From positions 1 through 64,000 of the forward strand of contig LSRX01001561.1 of NCBI GenBank assembly GCA_001939145.1: a DNA stretch of 64,000 bases. The letters run 5' to 3'. A model generated the notes under the pieces. The model made no database searches. It had not been told where the DNA came from and saw nothing but the letters and a program-made list of their open reading frames with translations. Positions within the stretch are counted from its first letter, which is position 1; the number at the start of each line of letters is the position of its first letter. The stretch comes from Symbiodinium microadriaticum. Its lineage: Eukaryota; Sar; Dinophyceae; Suessiales; Symbiodiniaceae. This document shows, piece by piece, positions 31,894 to 46,469 of the stretch. The position numbers and the translations under genes are program-made.

Positions 31894-34800
31894 CAGCATT
31901 TCAGGCAGCGAACCAAGCAGCATCGATGTGGAGCAGTCCCAGCTCAGGTGCGCAATCTCAATCGCAGCTCAGTCAGTTCCCCGCTTGCACATTCGAGGGG
32001 ACATATGCCGAACATGATGCTGCGTGGCGTTACATGTCAGTTGCGTCCAGCAAGGCTCCCTGCACGGGTGTCCCCGCTCAGTGTTTGTGTTTGGGCGGGG
32101 AGGAGCTGCACTGAACAGTTCTCCAAACGTATTTGACCTGCCCATAACCGTGACACGAGATGCCCAAATGCACTAGCCTTCGCTGGTTTGCGCTAGCAAT
32201 CGGCGTGCCACGAACATAGTTGAGAGTTGTTGAAGCCGATCTGCCGGGCTTGCGCTCAAAGCTGCGAAGCTACTCTCTGGGTTGGTCTGCAGCTCTCTGT
32301 CCTGTCCTTGTTGAAATTGCTTGCTTGGTTTTGGTACACCCCTTTTGAATCAGCAGTGTGGTGTTCTTAGAGAGGTCTGTCGAAAACGTTCTTAGAAGTG
32401 TTTAGCGAGCCGCGAGCCCAATCTGAGGCGTCCGCTTCGCTGAAGATCGACTTCGCTTCCAGTGCTCGGACACAGAGGGGAAGGCCCACGGAATCTCCTG
32501 AGTAAACGCATAGCAGTGCCTGAGCAAAGGGTACTCATATTTTATAGTTCATGGTCAAAACCGAAAGATTCAAAACTTGAGCTCGAACCCTTAGGTTCAC
32601 GTGGCTTGGGACAGGTACTCCTCCCCCCTTGTTTTTCTCAAGACAGTGATCCTGCTCCCATTTCTCATCTCCGGTGCTTGTCGCGTGGGGTCGTAGAGTT
32701 GTGAGATCATGGTGGCCCAATTCGGGTTGCTGACGTTTTCATTTGTCAGGGCCTCGCCGTGCCTTAGTTGTATGTCAGGTTGTGTGCAGCATGCCCAGTG
32801 CCAAGGGAGGCTATTAGGATTGGGATAGGACATGGTGGGAGGACTCGGCATAGCAGGTGCCTCTGCATGGGTGTCCGCCCCACGATGAATGAACACGATT
32901 TCCTGGTACGAAAAGGTGCCGAATCAGCTCTGGTACCGGACAAGCTCCGGCGATTGTAATGCCCATCACCGATTGGTATCACAGTGAAGGATGGAAAGGG
33001 AGCTCGAGCCTGACTAGCCATGATCTGATGTTGGGCATCCAGCAGGCAACACTGCGAGGCCCAGCAGCCAGTTGTCATTGCCTTCACGGTACATGCACTT
33101 GTCAGTTCGCAAGTTTGCCACGATGTTGGGGGCCCCAGCGGGATCGCGGAGCTTTGGCCAGTGGCGTGCATGCTATTGGCTGTCGGCTATGTGCTGTGAC
33201 GAAGAAAGACGTGAAGACCCTGAACACGCTTGCGGCTTCTGCTCTCCGTTTTCGCATCGCCATGCATCGAATCGAACGTGATGCTGGGCACTGTGCAAGT
33301 ACAGCCAAAGACGCTGCAACTCGCCGATAGCACAGAGGGATTTGCCCCCTATCACAATTGTTGGTCCGGTGTTGGCACGGTTGAATCGCCACGACAACCC
33401 TGATGTTTTAGCTTGACTTGCATGCTCCCTCCCTTGTGTGCCAGGCTTTCGCATTGGACTTGGAGCTCGACCAGGCTCATGTTCAAATGCATTCCATCAG
33501 CACGACAGGTATGGTCATGCGCTGGAAGGAAGAAACACAGTTCAAGCATGATTTCGTCCAAGCGAGGATATTGCTCCAGACCTGAGCAGATGGGAGTTGT
33601 CACAACCTCAGCCATTGCGAGTGCACATGGATAGCTGATCGTGAAGCGGCACTCACGATTGCAGGAAAGAGACCATGTTATGCACACATGAAATACAAGC
33701 ACTGGAATGAGGAGCTGTCTTGCTCTTCCCCAAATCGGTTACACAAGAGCCAAACAGTGTAGGCAAGATAAGTCGGAAGTCAAGGTTCGAACCATGAGCA
33801 TGCTGACAGAGGCAGATGGATCTGGAGTCGCACATGTCGAGGCCCTTATATACGAGATCACAGATGCTTGGTGCTCGATATTCAGCTCCCCAAATGACCC
33901 TGCATTGCACAGAGGAGTCGTGGTCGGCATTGTGGCATTCGATATGAGCGTTGCAGGTGCCATTCAGCCGGGAACCGACCCGACGGCCAACCTCTGATGT
34001 TACCCCTCACCTAAGGTCAGTCCCCCCCCTTGACCACCCTGGAAGAATGCCATGGGTCAAGTTGCGGATTCGTGTCATCGATTTCTGATCACAAATGGCT
34101 TTCTCTCTGCATGGCTCCACTGCCTCGGCCAAGCGTTGGACTCCGGACGAAGAGATGCCTGATGAAGCCCTTTCCAAATTTCGGGAAGTGTCTCTGTCTC
34201 TCTGTCCTGGACTGCGGACGCAACTCCGGCCACCCATTTAAGGTCCTGGCCATCACAGAGCGAATCTCCCGACTTGAAGTCACGTCTTCTAGTTCCTCAA
34301 TGTTTGTGGTATTACTGACTTCGATCCAGGCCATATCCGCCGCCACCCGTCGTTTTGTAGTTGAAACTCAAGACGCTTGCAAGCTGACACCAGCTGCCGT
34401 TGCTTTAAGCGAAGGCCTGCTGGTGATGTCGGTGTCAGTCCGCGTTGTTGCCCGAAAGCCTTTGACCGTGCTTGCACTCTGAGACATCGATGTTTACTCA
34501 GTGTAGACAGGAAGAGTCGCCAAGGACAGTCTGCGTTTCCCCCGCCCGTCGCCTAAGAGATAGTAGGAAATGCATTCTTGGCAGTGATTGACCTGTGAGC
34601 GTGCGTCTGTCGTCGCGCACACGCATGTTGTGGCCAAGACGGCACACGCCGTTCGCATCCAACAGCATAAAGCCGGGGCTATGGAGAAAAGGCTAGTGCC
34701 CGGAGGGCTTGAATGCATACAACAGGCGAGAATTGGTTCCCTTCAGCAGCCGGTGATGCGCCTTTGTCATGAAACGAGGCTTGAGGGTCATGCAAGAGAT

Positions 34801-35753
34801 CTGCAGCATGCACCGACCACGTGAGTGAGCAAGATTTGTTGGCGCCCAGGCTATCCAAAAAGGAGCGCTGGGGCGAGCCAGCCAGAAGCTGGATGTTTTC
34901 ACAGGGCAGTGCTTCGTAAGACTCGGAGCTCGAAGAATACGTGTTGCAATACTGTCCAGGAAATTTGTAGGTTCGTTCTTCCCAGACATTGGTTGACTTA
35001 TGTTGACTTGCTCGAAGGTCCTGATGACCCTCGCGAAGATTTTTCCGGCAGCGCCGTGCTGAAACTGCACTGTGCGCCTGGCGGACGTGTTTGTATATTT
35101 CATATTTACATAAGCCGTCAACATGACGCTTGACGATTTTTACGCACTTCGAGAATTTTTTGGGATGCACAGTCACGCTCAGGCCTGGCCTGCTCTGGTT
35201 CACGATCCAAAGAACTACCGACAGGCGGCAGGGACTTTCGTAGACTTGACGCGCACCGCAGCGGTTGATACACTGACAGTCTGACAGGTCATGGATCGGG
35301 ATTGGTCCAGAGATGATGACAAGCTTGAGACATCGGAGGCAGCCCGTGAGCACCAGTTTGGACAGTCCTGCATTTGTGAGTCATTTGTGAGTTGAGCCGC
35401 GGTCTTCGGGATCTCCCAGCCTCGCTTCACGGAAATGGGTCATCAGCTGTTCCGGTGAGTACTTCTTCATACCATAGATTGCTCCACATACCTCGTGCAT
35501 CACGGGTTTTTTTCCCAGTTTCCAATGTTGCTGGCAGGACACTTTCTTTGAGGAGCATGCTGAGTGCCCGGGGGTGGGTTGTGTCACTTGTTGTGGTCAC
35601 TTCCTTGTAGCACCGTATGCAGCTTGCATGCAACAACTCTGCAATTCGTGCCGTTTGCCAACCAGCTTCTTGCTTGAGTGCTTTGGTTCCTTGCCTTCGC
35701 GACACAGCGCTGCCGATCTGCACGCCTGCTTTCCTCGAGCGATTGCCGCCGGA
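31894..35753. other. Gene-poor stretch
   Basis: Numerous short overlapping frames are present. Weakly protein-like segments occur near 33843-33960 on the plus strand (EALIYEITDAWCSIFSSPND, HRGVVVGIVAFDMSV) and near 34089-34346 on the minus strand (AWIEVSNTTNIEELEDVTSS). I recognise no family, RNA gene or mobile element. Confidence 0.35.
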
Positions 35754-36989
<1,236 letters not shown>

Positions 36990-37137
36990 TGAAAATGCCT
37001 TCTTGAAACTCTCTGGCAGGATGCTGCTGGTTCTTTTCCTTCCTCATCATCCTTACGCTCCTTGAATACATCATTTCTTTTCCGATTTCCACGGTTGCGT
37101 TTCAGAGACTGTCATGTGCGTGTAATTTCGACATGTT

Positions 37138-38327
37138 GTCAAAGACGCTGTGCTCGAAGCTTTCATTGCACATGTTGACTTCCGACTGCTGGCTTACACT
37201 TTTGAAGACCGTAGGCCGTAGACATGCGCCACAGCAAAGGATCATTTCAATGATCTTTTTGATGCCATGCACTTGTGGAACCTCGGCATCTCGTCGGCAA
37301 CATATTGGACAAACTGCTTCGCTGGAGCTCCGGGGGGATCCTTAGTTATTGCTTTGTTGACATGACTTGAAGCTGTTTTTTCGCCACCACTGCTGCCTTC
37401 CTGCAGCTTGTAACTCAAGGTCGTTGCAGAGGGGACAGCAGCCAGTTGTAAAGAGCATGTCCAGAAGAAGGCCGTCGGCTTCGGTTGGTTGGCACAGAAC
37501 GTGTCATGTCCAGGCATGTTTGATCCCGTTTCTGATTCCGCCCTTGTTGGCCCGCAGCTCAGCAAGAAAGAATCGCTGCCTGGCTTTGCTTGTCGCCATC
37601 TATCAACGTCTCAGGTCCTGCCCTGCTTCTGCTTATAGCGGCTGAGCGCAGCCGCTTGAGAGCTTTCCATAGCTTTCCAGGCTTGTTTGAGGGCAAAGCT
37701 GCGCGACACCAGGGGATGGTTTTGTCAAACAGGCAAGACCTTCTTAGTGGGACACGCGTGTCTCTCAAAGGACTCAGATGTTGCTGCTGTCTTGATTTTC
37801 CACGGAGGCCGAGCTTCAGTCTGAGATTCGCTTTGTACAGAGGAGATGCAGTCGGATTTTATTGTGAGGGCAATGCGAGCGGAAGCCGGCTTAGTGGGAT
37901 TTCCTAATTTCCTAATCCCATTCTCAGCTGTCCTTGTCGTGGATGTCATTCCATGACAAGACTGTCTGTATTGCAGATGGTTACAACATTCATGGATGCT
38001 CGCAAAGGTACCTTCCCCAACTCGCCACTGAGACCGATCTGGAACGTTCCACGATGCTCTCAGGCACGATCATTACAGATCGTGCGTCACTAGGTTCCGT
38101 TAAAAGTTGCGGACTGCCGCCAGGTGTGGAAGCCGTGGTGGTTCTAGCTCGACACCATGCATGTGAGCAGTGTGGCGTACCCCGGCTAGCAAAGAGACCA
38201 GGCCAGCACAAGCCTGATTGTGGGGAAATGTCGCCAGCTTGTTTGTTTCGTCAGGTTGCTGATAGAACCTTCGCAGCAGCTGCGAAGAAGGCCTGGGCTC
38301 GGCCTTGTCGCAGTGGACATCTTTGAT
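37138..38327 (+). CDS. Possible exons of an unknown gene
   Basis: Protein-like frames lie in series with plausible AG|G starts. About 37138-37206 reads VKDAVLEAFIAHVDFRLLAY then TFE. About 37240-37369 reads DHFNDLFDAMHLWNLGISSA; a GA donor at 37207 and AG before 37240 would join the two in phase. About 37516-37620 reads GMFDPVSDSALVGPQLSKKE. Near 37934-38250 a frame contains CEQCGVPRLAKRPGQHKPDC, a possible Cys/His metal site. No family was recognised, and the exon chain is not proven. Confidence 0.35.
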
Positions 38328-39245
38328 GTGTGTTTCGCGTGTGTCTGGCAGACCGCCGGAGCGAAAGAGGCGCTGGGCATCGCTGGGCTGTGCCCGCCTG
38401 CATCCAGGCTGCTTCAGACCTTCAGGCTTCTGTGCTGCTCTTCGCCATGGACGTCAGAAGCCGCGCAGCTCGGCCGCTTGCACGCCGACTAGGCGCGCAA
38501 GCATGCGCAAGCTGTGAGTACAAAACCATGGGCCTATCGGTTTTCATCGAGATTGAACGCATCTTATCTTGTGAAGTGGGCTTTCAGGCATAAGCTTCCA
38601 AGGTTTGGTCTGTGTGTCCCAGTCGGGTTTCAGGTGGTCCGAGGCATCGAATGCCGCACATGTGACCATGTACCAGAATCGTCCAGAGCACAGGGTGCCG
38701 GCGATCAAATCCATCACTGTGCAGCTGCGGCAACAGCAGTGTTGCGGACATTTGCTGACATCTCAACAAAAGGACAGTGAGTTTCCTGTAGAGCGAAGCC
38801 TGCCTGACTTACAGCCAAGCGCAAGGTCCTGCGAATTCGGAGCCAACGAGAATGTACTAGAGATCTCGATGCTGAGCGGGGCAATTGAGATGAGCCCGCG
38901 GATCTGTCTTTGGTGTTGGAGGTTCTGTGAAACTGGCTCCTGCCGTGATAAGCTAAGGCTAAGGCAGTGTATGACAGTACTTGGCAGTGAAATGCTTTGC
39001 AGCGAGGCTTGTTTGTTAGTGCGATGTCTTGGAGTAGCCTAGTCTGGCGAGGGTTACGCTGTCCGGAAGCTCCGCGCGAGTGCCGCTATCTGGCTTTCTC
39101 TCGATATGGAGGCGGGACGTGGATATGTTCTTTTTCGTCGCTCGGGTCCCGGGATCGAAGCCGCAGGCCTTGAGCCTGTGCTTCTTCGTGGACGGCACGA
39201 TGAAGCATCCCAGATGCATTCACTCACAGCAAGGAGAGGAATCGC
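38328..39245. other. No firm gene
   Basis: The best frames are near 38620-38765 on the plus strand (GFRWSEASNAAHVTMYQNRP, PAIKSITVQLRQQQCCGHLL) and near 39080-39240 (SIWRRDVDMFFFVARVPGSK). They may be exons of the same unknown gene as its neighbours, but I could not join them. Confidence 0.3.
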
Positions 39246-39416
39246 AAGGTATCCAGATGGCACTCAGAGGCAGCTCTGTCAAAAAGCTTGGAGCTCCTCT
39301 CCCGCAAGCAGCTCGACCCTGAGATGCCCTTCAGTCCAGCCTTGGTGAGGAAAGTGTCAATGGCACTTAGGTTCTTCGAGTTGACCGCCGAGCAAGCCTG
39401 GGAGAAGCAAGTTGCT
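39246..39416 (+). CDS. Probable exon of an unknown gene
   Basis: This frame has no ATG but is strongly protein-like: ALSKSLELLSRKQLDPEMPF, SPALVRKVSMALRFFELTAE, then QAWEKQVA and a TGA at 39417. It is rich in amphipathic helix pattern. An AG precedes the start. No family was recognised. Confidence 0.4.
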
Positions 39417-39698
39417 TGACCATGCTTGCGATGTCATGAGTGTTTTTCAGATGCGTCTTGCGCGGTAGAATAAGGCTTCAACTCGGAGCCTCGTCATACT
39501 CCGTTCAGATGCTACAACCTGGGAGAGGCGTAGTTGGGGATCATTGTGCTAGTGGCGCAGTCCTTCAAGTGAACCGACTGTCACATCTGCAGGCAGGCTG
39601 TGCACCAGCAACGCATGAAGCAGCGACCCAAGGCTTGGTTCCTCCAGCTACCCTTTCTTCTTTCAGGTGCCGGAGCACGTCCTGCACAGGCGTAAACA

Positions 39699-40450
39699 TT
39701 GTCTTTGAAGCACAGCTGTTCAAATCTCCTGAGCGATGAAGATGGCAAGACGGCAAGATTTGTGGCAATATTGTCATGGTTGGAACCTTTGAAAGGGTTT
39801 CTGCAAACCAACGGCCAACCTGCCTTTGTTTTGCTCCATGTCATCGGCAAGGGTCTCACACAGTCTGATGCTGTCCAAGTCTATTCACAAGTTGTGCTCG
39901 GACTCTGGCACGTGCCACCCGCTAGTCTGAATGAGAGGATTTTGGGATGGGAGTGCTCTCGCCCAGGCTTGACATTGGCATTCTGCAGGCTCGAGCGAAG
40001 GAACTTGGGGCTTGCTCATGTGAAGTGTTGTCGCGGCCGGGAGCTTTGCACGCAGCTTGTTGGTCTTCACCGCTGTCTTGCACCGCGTGAGTTGAGTGTC
40101 CTTGGTCAGAGGCTTCTGCGGACAGCGACTTCCGTGCGCGTGCTCTAGCCTTCCGCCCCGGCGAGGTGACACTTCTCCCGACGCGCCGCAACTTCAACGA
40201 AACGTCTCTTCAGGACCAGCCACGACACTTCCATGAGGGCTCTGCTGAGGAGTTTCGCTCGCTGCGTTCCCAGACGCTGCCAATGCATGGCCCTTCCTGC
40301 GTTGTACTCGTGCAAGTCGCTGGGGCTGCTTCTTTGAAAATATTAGTACAGTTGTCCGGTCCCTTTGACATTCATGCCAAGGTGGCTTCTGAACGTGTCA
40401 GTCCCCTGCTTGGCGCAGCACTAAATTCGTGGCAGCAGGCAGCCAGGTAG
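39699..40450 (+). CDS. Possible exons of an unknown gene
   Basis: The frame 39699-40148 contains FVAILSWLEPLKGFLQTNGQ and AFVLLHVIGKGLTQSDAVQV. The frame 40166-40450 contains RRNFNETSLQDQPRHFHEGS and SLRSQTLPMHGPSCVVLVQV, ending with a TAG. Composition is protein-like but competing frames overlap, and no domain is recognised. Confidence 0.28.
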
Positions 40451-41194
40451 CTTGCCCCATTTGCAAGTTGGATGAAGGACATCCGCTTAGTCGATGTATG
40501 TCAGATGGGCAATTCCTCTTATCCGCACCCACCCGCTTCTCTGAGGGTGATGTCCGTGAGTTCGCAGACGAGGAACCGTATGAGGTGCAATAGAGGGAGC
40601 ACTGTGGGGTGTCTGAGTTACCAATAGTGAAACTCGAGACTCCGGCCGTATGGGCTGCTTGACAGGACCTCGGCTTGCCCATCGCAAAGCTCTTCCTGAA
40701 GGGAGGAAAGTTGGATACCGCCGCGCGCAGCGTCTGGAACTTAAACTTCCCTGGAACCTATGCCGAAGTACCTAGACGAGACAGGATCTCAGAAGCAGGC
40801 TCCGACGGCTCCGACTAGATTGTTTACAGAGAAGCAGAAGTCAAGTCCTTCATATGCGTAAGTAAAGCTGTGTCTTCCTGTTGGAGTGGCACGAGAAGCG
40901 TGCAGCGAGGCCATGTTTCAGCTGTGCAGCCGCTTCTTTGGCCGAATGGCATTTACCGTCCGGAATGCTTCTCTGGGCGGGGCGCCAAGGGCTCCATGCA
41001 GAGCACGCAGTCACTCCTTCGACTTCAATGCGCGTGTCCATGCACGAGGGTCATCAGATTGGCGACAGCACGGGATACCACCAGGCCAAGCCAGGCTTTC
41101 AAATCTGGCACAGTTTCTGAGCCCTGTTTGTTCGTTCCGCGCCGGGAGTCGAAATTCAATTAGTGCTAGTGCTACTCTCGATACTGGGACGAGG
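40451..41194. other. No firm gene
   Basis: A frame around 40886-41110 (MAFTVRNASLGGAPRAPCRA) is the most protein-like. There is no family, RNA gene or repeat. Confidence 0.3.
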
Positions 41195-41512
41195 GGCTCG
41201 TACTCTTCGTTGGACTTGACCAGAGTACAAGGGGGAGTGGTCCTGGGTTCGTGGGGGAGGGTACTCCTAGAGGTATTTTTGGTTTTGAGCAAAGTAATGA
41301 GGGCACGGTTGGCTTGCGGTCCTTGATTTGGGCGGTGTACAACCTGGGGGGGGGGGCCTCGTAGTCTTGGATTTGACCACAGCAAATAAAAGGCGGGGTG
41401 GCTTGTAGTCCGGCTTTTGATTTGGGTAAAGCCTTGTGCTCTTGGATTTGACGAGGGGTTGATGTTCAAATCCAAAGTACGAGCCACCCCCTTGTACTCT
41501 GCCCAAATTATT
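41195..41512. repeat. Degenerate ~50 bp minisatellite with an inverted terminal copy
   Basis: Blocks such as GGCTCGTACTCT, GGACTTGACCAGAGTACAAG and GGGGAGTGG recur in degenerate form from 41195 to about 41460. At 41467-41512 the same blocks occur in reverse complement (AAATCCAAAGTACGAGCCAC, CCCCCTTGTACTCTGCCCAA). The locus can therefore fold back on itself. A run of nine or more G lies near 41347. Confidence 0.7.
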
Positions 41513-41847
41513 CAGGACTACAGGAAGTTGGGCTAGTACTCTACGATTCGAGCAGGGTGCACGGGGGAAGTCTCGTAATTATGAAACCCATGGAGCATAG
41601 GCTCCCCTGCTACAACCCCTCCGATCATCTGCTCGCAACCCCCCTCCCCTCTAAACTGCCCGCACTTCTACTATGCTTCAATCATCTTCAATCGGGGCCC
41701 TCCCCTCGCGCTCCGCGGATTTTGAGAATTATGAAGGCAGGGGTCCTATGCAAGACGTGGGAAAGCCCTCGTGCTTTCCCAGTCCTGTTGCATCCTCCAA
41801 AAGCCATGCATTTAAGCGTTGTGCTTTTTCGGGATGCAGGTCGCTTT

Positions 41848-42592
41848 CCTGCGTTCGCAGTGGCCATGAGCACCGCGTACAACACCCCCAGGCTAGTTGA
41901 AGCAAGCAGCCTCAGAGACACGGTTGAAATTATTGAAATTCTAGTGCGAGATTCTACAGTGCAGGTTCGGCTTCTTGGGCATTCCCAAGAATCAAACCGA
42001 GGAAGCCACGCCTGTCACCAAAGCATGTCTGTCAAAGATGATCAGTGCCCGAGGAGTTTTGGATGAGTCCAGCACGCCAACTCCTGATCGATTTTGTCGA
42101 GGTTACTGGTGCCAAAGCAGATAGTCCGGGTGCCATGCCATGTAGTATGCCAGCAGGCGGCATGGTGGGGCTGTGCAGTCGTTGCTGCTCAAGCGAGCTC
42201 CGTTGCGGGTGGAGATCATCTCGAGTTGATCCCTCCAAGAGCCCTCGAGCCCTCGCCAAGTAGATTTGTATTAGTGCTACCCGGCCTTGCAATGGTTCGA
42301 ATCCCAGCACGATTCTGCAAACAGGGGATGGGATGTCGTTCGTGAGCTGATCGCTAATCTCGGGTCTGAGGTCGCCGATGCTCTTCCCAATCCTTTGATG
42401 CCGCCCCGTGCTCCTTGTAGCCAGCCACTGAAGACCCCGCCAGAGAGCGAAGATCTTCATGGCTTCATGCTCCCTCCACCTGCAATTGAATCATATGATG
42501 ATATCTTGAACGTCGACTTCGTGATTCCGCGCTGCACTGTCGATTCCTGGCATGGCTTGGATTCGTTTCTTGTTCTGTGGCAGAGAGACTGA
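41848..42592 (+). CDS. Probable exons of an unknown gene
   Basis: The frame ending at 42066 contains TAYNTPRLVEASSLRDTVEI and EILVRDSTVQVRLLGHSQES. The frame from 42287 to TGA at 42592 contains GWDVVRELIANLGSEVADAL, PLKTPPESEDLHGFMLPPPA and YDDILNVDFVIPRCTVDSWH. The last segment looks like a genuine C-terminal exon. The join between them was not resolved, and no domain was recognised. Confidence 0.4.
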
Positions 42593-44703
42593 CTTGCGCT
42601 TTGTACTGCGCTTACCCAGGAGGCCTCGCCCATCGGCCTGGGCTTCCCCTGGAACGAAGATTGCAACGCAGGTGGCCCTCCAGCGCTCCTGTTCAACATG
42701 AAGTAGACACATGATGACACTCGAAACTGTGAGCCCTCACAGGAGCGCAAGGATGGCTGACATAGGGGAGCGTCATGCATCGGGCGAGACTATCCCAGCA
42801 AATGCAAGACAAGAGTCCCAGCTTGCCCGATGTCACGCACAGTGCCTTGTCTCTCTGCACTCGGGCATGTGCGTAGCCCAAAAATTTCTTTGCTGTGTCG
42901 GAGAATCGTTTCTGTAAGGCTTGGAAGACAGACAGTCGCAGCGGTCTGACCATTTCGATAAAGACAACGTGGCATGTTGAATCTGCAGAACAGCAGCATG
43001 GGGTATGGATGTACTACGGCATTTGAAAACGTGGATGCCAAATCCTAAAGGCAACTCAACCCTCGACGCTGATCCCCATGTGGATACACAGGGCCAGGAA
43101 TGAGTGCAACACGGCTTGGAAGAGCAGGCCAGTGAAATTCCCCCCCCACACCGAGACATGTGCTGTATGGTGCAAGCAGTGAAAAGGTTCTGGCGCCATG
43201 ATGCCACCAGCCAACGTGCAACAAGCACTGTGCGCGAAGCCCAAGACTAAACTAAACTGAAGAGAAGAAGACTGGTCAGTGCCCTTACAACTGGTTCCAC
43301 CACTACTGGCCAGCGCGATCGCTTACATGCCTACCAAAGGCCGCGAGTTGTGTTTGTATACAATGTTAAACTGCTTTCTATCGGCATAAGTGAGTGGGTT
43401 CCGTGAAAGGCTGTTTTTTTGTTTTTGCTGATGGGAAGGGATGGTCTGACAAAAAGACGCGACCAATCCACCGCGATGCGCGCAGAGTCCAGAATTTCCT
43501 GTATTGCAGAACAGTAGTATTTTGGGACAGCGGCTGCCCATGTAGGCTGCCGTTGGACGTCGCACGCTGCCGCAGTCGCCATTAAAGTAGCAATTGCAAG
43601 AGTCGTTTTCTTGGGTTGTGGCTCCTTGACCTACCTCAGCTGACAGTACCAACTAATCGTCGCACTGATCGATGGGGTGCCAGGTGCTCCGAAAATGGGC
43701 GCGCTGCTGTTCCAGGCAATGAAGGCCTGGCGCGGCATGCCTGCAGGATAACAAGAGAATCAGCAAAGAACAAATTCTGCCTCAGCCATCGTGACCGAAC
43801 TTCCCGACACATCTACCTTGGGGTGAGTCATGGAAACCTGTCCTGAAACCCTAGAGTGCCCACGACCGCGATGTTTGTTTGTACGAGCACCGCTCCCTCT
43901 TCATGCACCTGTGCTCGACGACAGGTTAACATCTTTGAATTGCAGCCAGATCAGCCGAAGCACGAGCAACACAGCATGCGCAGCAACACACCGTGCGAAT
44001 GCAAAAAACCATAGTATGGTGCTCTCTGACATCCACTGCAAAGATCAACGAACGCAGACAGTGTTTTGCAGTTAAGATAGCGCAAGGTCGTCTGGTAGAG
44101 AGCACGCAGCTCTGATAGTCGTTTAGACACGAGACTCAAATGGTGTGTTCGCATTAGGGGGGTACCTTGATAATTCCAAATCACTCTACACGATGATCTG
44201 TTGAATAGGCCCGTCTGCACGGTCAACTCACATCGAATGCATGAATCATGATGGCTGCATGTGGTCACCGTAGAATGCTTTGCATCATGGGGCTTCAAAG
44301 GAAGCAGCATCAACGTACGCAGCAATGTGTTGAACATGCTGAAGTTTCAAGTAGTGCATGGTTCAACTGGATTGTACGCTGGAATTCCTTGTGAGGCTTT
44401 GATTCCCAACGATGGTGAGGCGCCAGTGTTGTGAAGCAAGTCAGGCCTGGGTTTGCTCGGTCTTGGCTTGCACAGGTTTCCAGACAGGACCTTCCAAAGG
44501 AAGTGACCTGCCTGCCACCGAAAGCGCCGCAACTTGCCTGAAGGATCAATTTCGCGCATGGTACCCATCCTCCGTTTCCGAATGTTGAATATGGTAATGC
44601 AGAGCAGGGCACGCAAGCAGAAACTTCCCTTGTTTCAGGGGTAGAAGAGAAGGGTGCTTTTTTGCATCTTCCAAAGCATACGGGCTTTGGCAGCGACGGC
44701 TAG
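42593..44703. other. No gene seen
   Basis: Only short overlapping frames without protein character are present. There is no repeat, RNA gene or mobile-element relic that I can support. Confidence 0.4.
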
Positions 44704-46469
44704 ATGCAGGCGACTAGGACTAGGATTGGGAAGAGTGCGGCGAGCAGAGCAGATGGCTTGCAGAGGCTTCTGCGGCCTGCAGTACAGTCGACGTTGGACA
44801 TTAATGAGGCGGGCTTTGTTAAAGATGCTACTAGTACGGCGCTTGATGAGAAAAGATGTGTCGCGACGAACCCTTCACAGCGAGCGACTGGCTCTGCAGA
44901 TCACAGCAGGTGACTTGAAGCAGCTTGAAGTGAAGAGCCAAACACGCTGACAGACGAGTGTCAACCACACTCAAGAACGACTCCGACATGTGACGGAACT
45001 ACAATGCGCAAAGGAAGGAACACAGCAGCCATAGCGAAGAGCCGAAGAAGATCTCACATCCTGTACCATCGACAAATGGGGATCGGAAGCATGAAGAGAC
45101 ACGGAAGGAAGTCGAGCGTCACAGGACTCCAATGCATTGATGCAAAAATTGCTAGATTCAAACTTCTGTCTCCCAAGATTCACGAGTGTTGCTCCGCTGC
45201 AGATTCCAGATCTGGTCTTGCCGGACGCAGCGGACAGTGTGCTCTGATTTTGACATGCTCTGACCCTGTCAAGCCGCTGCCATCATACCATTCTGCGGAC
45301 GCAAGTTTCAGGATGTCGACATCTTTGACGAGCTTGAGGAGATCCGCCCAAAATTCAGTGTGAAGGCTTCAATGCGTGTTGAGTGCCATGTTTTTGTGCA
45401 GATCGTCTGCCTGTGAAACAAAGTTGTGGCAGGCCAAAGGCATTCAGACGAGCTTGGAAAAGGCATTGTACCATCTCGCATTACCTACTGAGCCTGGTGC
45501 AGTACCACATGACGTTTGCACGCCTCGATCTCAGCCGCAGGTGCATCAAAACACTTGCAAGAGCATCTTGAGCGCGCTTGAATCTGAAGAAGCAGGACAG
45601 AAAGGTCACTTGTTTAAATTACTTGAATGCGTGCGATCGAGCCTGCACCTTGCGAGTCATGTGTCTGCAGCCGTGGCTCGGGCTAGGTGCCTAGGCCAGC
45701 TCGAAGGGCTAAGCGCTCGGCCAGTGAACGTACGAGAACGGGGGGCACCAGCTGAGTTGCGTACCGTAAACTACCGCAAAGTTGAGTTCAGCCTTAGCCA
45801 CCCATCATGCCACTGTAGTGCATGCACGATACAGACGATACATTTTCTGAGTTATGTGACGTTCAGGTTCACGACTGCGCCAGTGCCAATTTAGCAGAAC
45901 TTGTGCGAAATTGACACAGAACAAGGCTCCCAACCTTCAGAACCCAGCTCGAGATCTGCTCACAAGCAACGCCTACAGATCCTAAAGCCTCCATGAATCT
46001 GACCTTCGTGTCACCCTCGCAGTCGCCTGCTATTAATGCCCAGTGACGGAGAATTGTACTGACCCGGGCACCTCTGTCTCGGTTGGAGCAGAACACTGAG
46101 GCTTTGTGGAGCTGTCCGAGAGGTGCAGAGCTCAACTCAGGGCCTTCAGCACATGCCAACCCGTGCAAGAACAGGTGGAGTGCTGTCGCCGCTGATGGCC
46201 GTCGCCGCGCGTCCACTTGCTCGACAGTGGCATCCATGATGGACTTGGAGCACCAGCGCAGGGAAGCTTGGTACAGAGAACTGATGCGTTGGACTGCCTG
46301 CCTACTACCTCAAGCCCAGTCTGCAAGAGCAGTTCCAGGAATCTTCGCCAATGGGCAAGCTCAGCCACTCTGGGTACGGGTTTACAAGTCGGATGCTTAT
46401 GAGAGCTTGACCTGCTGCACAGCCAATGCTCTGGGTACAGGTTTGGGAGGGGCAGTTGCGGGCAAGTAG
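44704..46469 (+). CDS. Probable exon cluster of an unknown gene
   Basis: Several plus-strand frames are protein-like: 44704-44913 (GLQRLLRPAVQSTLDINEAG), a frame with LQIPDLVLPDAADSVL near 45199-45246, 45264-45413 (GRKFQDVDIFDELEEIRPKF and SVKASMRVECHVFVQ), 45433-45720 (QTSLEKALYHLALPTEPGAV, KSILSALESEEAGQKGHLFK) and 46217-46469 (DLEHQRREAWYRELMRWTAC, ending in a TAG). Order and strand agree with one gene, but I could not fix all splice junctions and recognise no family. Confidence 0.35.
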
